From positions 1 through 62,874 of the forward strand of contig NC_019777.1 in the NCBI RefSeq assembly GCF_000317675.1: DNA of 62,874 bases. The letters are read 5' to 3'. Position 1 is the first letter of the stretch. Every line of letters begins with the position of its first letter. A program made the position numbers and the translations under genes. The DNA is from Cyanobacterium aponinum PCC 10605. GTDB lineage: Bacteria; Cyanobacteriota; Cyanobacteriia; Cyanobacteriales; Cyanobacteriaceae. The notes under the pieces are model-generated. The model ran no database searches. It was not told where the DNA came from and worked only from the letters and a program-made list of their open reading frames with translations. Shown piece after piece: positions 61,993 to 62,874 of the stretch.

Positions 61993-62325
61993 ATGATTAA
62001 AATAATTAAAATAAATAAATATAAAAGATTAGTAAATGAATATTATATTGGTAGAAACTTTGGAAACTTAGAAGGTAGTGTATTAGGGAATAAATTTAAA
62101 ATTAATAGAGATGGAGATAGAAAAGAAGTAATAGAGAAATATAGAAAATGGTTATGGAAAGAAGTGAAAAAGAAAGAAGGAAAAGTATGGAATGAATTGA
62201 TGATGTTAGTCAAAGAAGTAAAAGCGGGTAAAGATATTTATTTAAGTTGTTGGTGTAAACCATTAGAATGTCATGGAGATGTAATAAAAAGCTGTATTGA
62301 ATGGTTAATAAAAGAAGGACATTAG
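61993..62325 (+). CDS. DUF4326 protein, 110 aa (cassette 15)
   Basis: YYIGRNFGNLEGSVLGNKF, RDGDRKEVIEKYRKWLW, and KAGKDIYLSCWCKPLECHGDVIKSCIEWL match DUF4326, with its conserved CWC-PxxCHGD block. Such proteins are common in phages and plasmids; function unknown. Codon use is very A-rich. Confidence 0.82.
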   Translation: MIKIIKINKYKRLVNEYYIGRNFGNLEGSVLGNKFKINRDGDRKEVIEKYRKWLWKEVKKKEGKVWNELMMLVKEVKAGKDIYLSCWCKPLECHGDVIKSCIEWLIKEGH

Positions 62326-62333
62326 AACCCTTT

Positions 62334-62363
62334 AGACCTAGAATTTCTCTGGGTCTTTTTTTA
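62334..62363 (+). terminator. intrinsic terminator after cassette 15
   Basis: AGACCTAGA/TCTGGGTCT imperfect stem and a T7 run. It also ends close to the convergent nuclease gene. Confidence 0.65.
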
Positions 62364-62870
62364 TTTCTTATTTCTTCTTCGCCATTCCCACGGGTACTCT
62401 ATCTTTTCCCCCCACAGTCCTACTTTATTCTTTTGTGCGATCGCTTCTGCTTCTTTAATTTCTTGATAGTAAGGACAATCATCTTTATAGCGGTGGTAAA
62501 CAAAGGCTTGACCAGCTTCTACTTGGGCGAGAGGAACTAAAACATTCCCAGCCCAAACAACAGCGATGGTGCGTCCGAAACGGTCTTTTCCCATGATTTG
62601 TAATTTAACTCGGTTATCATGAGTTTGAAGGAGAGAAATAAGGAAATTTAGATCGCTCCGTCCCCCTTGTTGACCGATTTCTCTGGCGTCGATACAAGCA
62701 AAACGAACCTTTAATTCTTCATTTTCAGGACGGCGGACACGCATAGTATCACCATCATGAACGGAACTGATTTGATATTGAGTGAATTCTTCTGACGGGG
62801 AATTAGATAAAGCATCAAAGACAGAATAAACACAGAAAATAAAGATGAAAAATCCGATTATTTTATTCAT
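62361..62870 (-). CDS. thermonuclease (SNase-like), membrane-anchored or secreted
   Basis: 169 residues. An N-terminal hydrophobic segment (IIGFFIFIFCVYSVFDAL) is followed by the staphylococcal-nuclease OB fold: ISSVHDGDTMRV, VRFACIDAREIGQQGG, VKLQIMGKDRFGRTIAVVW, LAQVEAGQAFVYHRYK, AEAIAQKNKVGLWG. The catalytic acidic/Arg residues (D of DGDT, R of VRFACID, R of GRT) are present. The start is 4 bp from the window edge, so the upstream region is not visible. Confidence 0.88.
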   Translation of the reverse strand: MNKIIGFFIFIFCVYSVFDALSNSPSEEFTQYQISSVHDGDTMRVRRPENEELKVRFACIDAREIGQQGGRSDLNFLISLLQTHDNRVKLQIMGKDRFGRTIAVVWAGNVLVPLAQVEAGQAFVYHRYKDDCPYYQEIKEAEAIAQKNKVGLWGEKIEYPWEWRRRNKK

Positions 62871-62874
62871 TATT

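Noticed and set aside
62301-62540. 79-codon plus-strand frame after the DUF4326 gene
   Set aside because: It runs through a terminator and lies antisense to the well-supported thermonuclease gene.

Overview
The window looks like a plasmid, or a large plasmid-like accessory region, of an AT-rich cyanobacterium. The cyanobacterial assignment rests on many HIP1-type GCGATCGC palindromes, a DUF2808 protein, and families otherwise seen mainly in cyanobacteria. The base composition would fit unicellular genera such as Geminocystis or Cyanobacterium, but that is inference. The plasmid assignment rests on a ParA/ParB pair with candidate parS sites, a primase/DUF3987-type replication protein, and the absence of rRNA, tRNA and core metabolic genes.

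Layout. (1) 0-14 kb is the backbone: a tyrosine recombinase flanked by a 17-bp inverted repeat, a replication protein with internal iteron-like words, an SF1 helicase, parA-parB with three GAAACGTTTC palindromes, and a minus-strand run of small membrane, nuclease and DNA-repair-like genes. (2) 14.2-14.9 kb is a short CRISPR array read on the minus strand, with its leader. (3) 14.9-19 kb holds a broken cupin gene, a histidine phosphatase, an Abi_2 (AbiD/F-like) gene with an upstream hairpin, and IS630 copy 1. (4) 20-41 kb is a type III-B CRISPR-Cas locus: cmr2(cas10)-cmr3-cmr4-cmr5-[toxin/antitoxin]-cmr6/cmr1 fusion-CARF/HEPN RNase. It is followed by a 44-spacer array, a three-gene membrane/accessory block, and cas1-cas2. 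Two paralogous WYL regulators, one fused to a P-loop kinase domain, bracket the interference genes and the main array. No cas6 is present, so crRNA maturation probably uses a host enzyme; RNase E does this in related cyanobacterial III-Bv systems. (5) 41-53.8 kb is cargo. It includes a minus-strand run encoding a metacaspase, a large beta-rich protein and a protein that by motif belongs to the RdRP/RNA-polymerase two-barrel superfamily. That last gene is split by IS630 copy 2 and by an apparent frameshift. A lysozyme gene with a holin-like small ORF follows.

(6) 53.9-62.3 kb is the most unusual part: about twenty small genes, most of them single-gene units. Fifteen have, 10-55 bases before the start codon, a conserved bipartite element (TTTCR, then TGTTGTTT starting exactly 16 bases later), and most end in their own intrinsic terminator. 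The element is a candidate promoter or operator for a coordinately controlled regulon. The products include two SLOG-fold proteins, a DUF4326 protein and many unknowns.

How the parts work together. ParABS and the replication protein maintain the element. The CRISPR locus should detect foreign transcripts, make cyclic oligoadenylate through Cas10 and activate the CARF-HEPN RNase, with WYL proteins as likely regulators. Abi and toxin-antitoxin genes add further defence. The two IS630 copies lie in opposite orientation on either side of the CRISPR block and could invert it. A 76-bp leader segment found both beside array 1 and (inverted) just after cas2 is evidence of an earlier rearrangement. 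Several genes carry single nonsense changes, so parts of the cargo are decaying.
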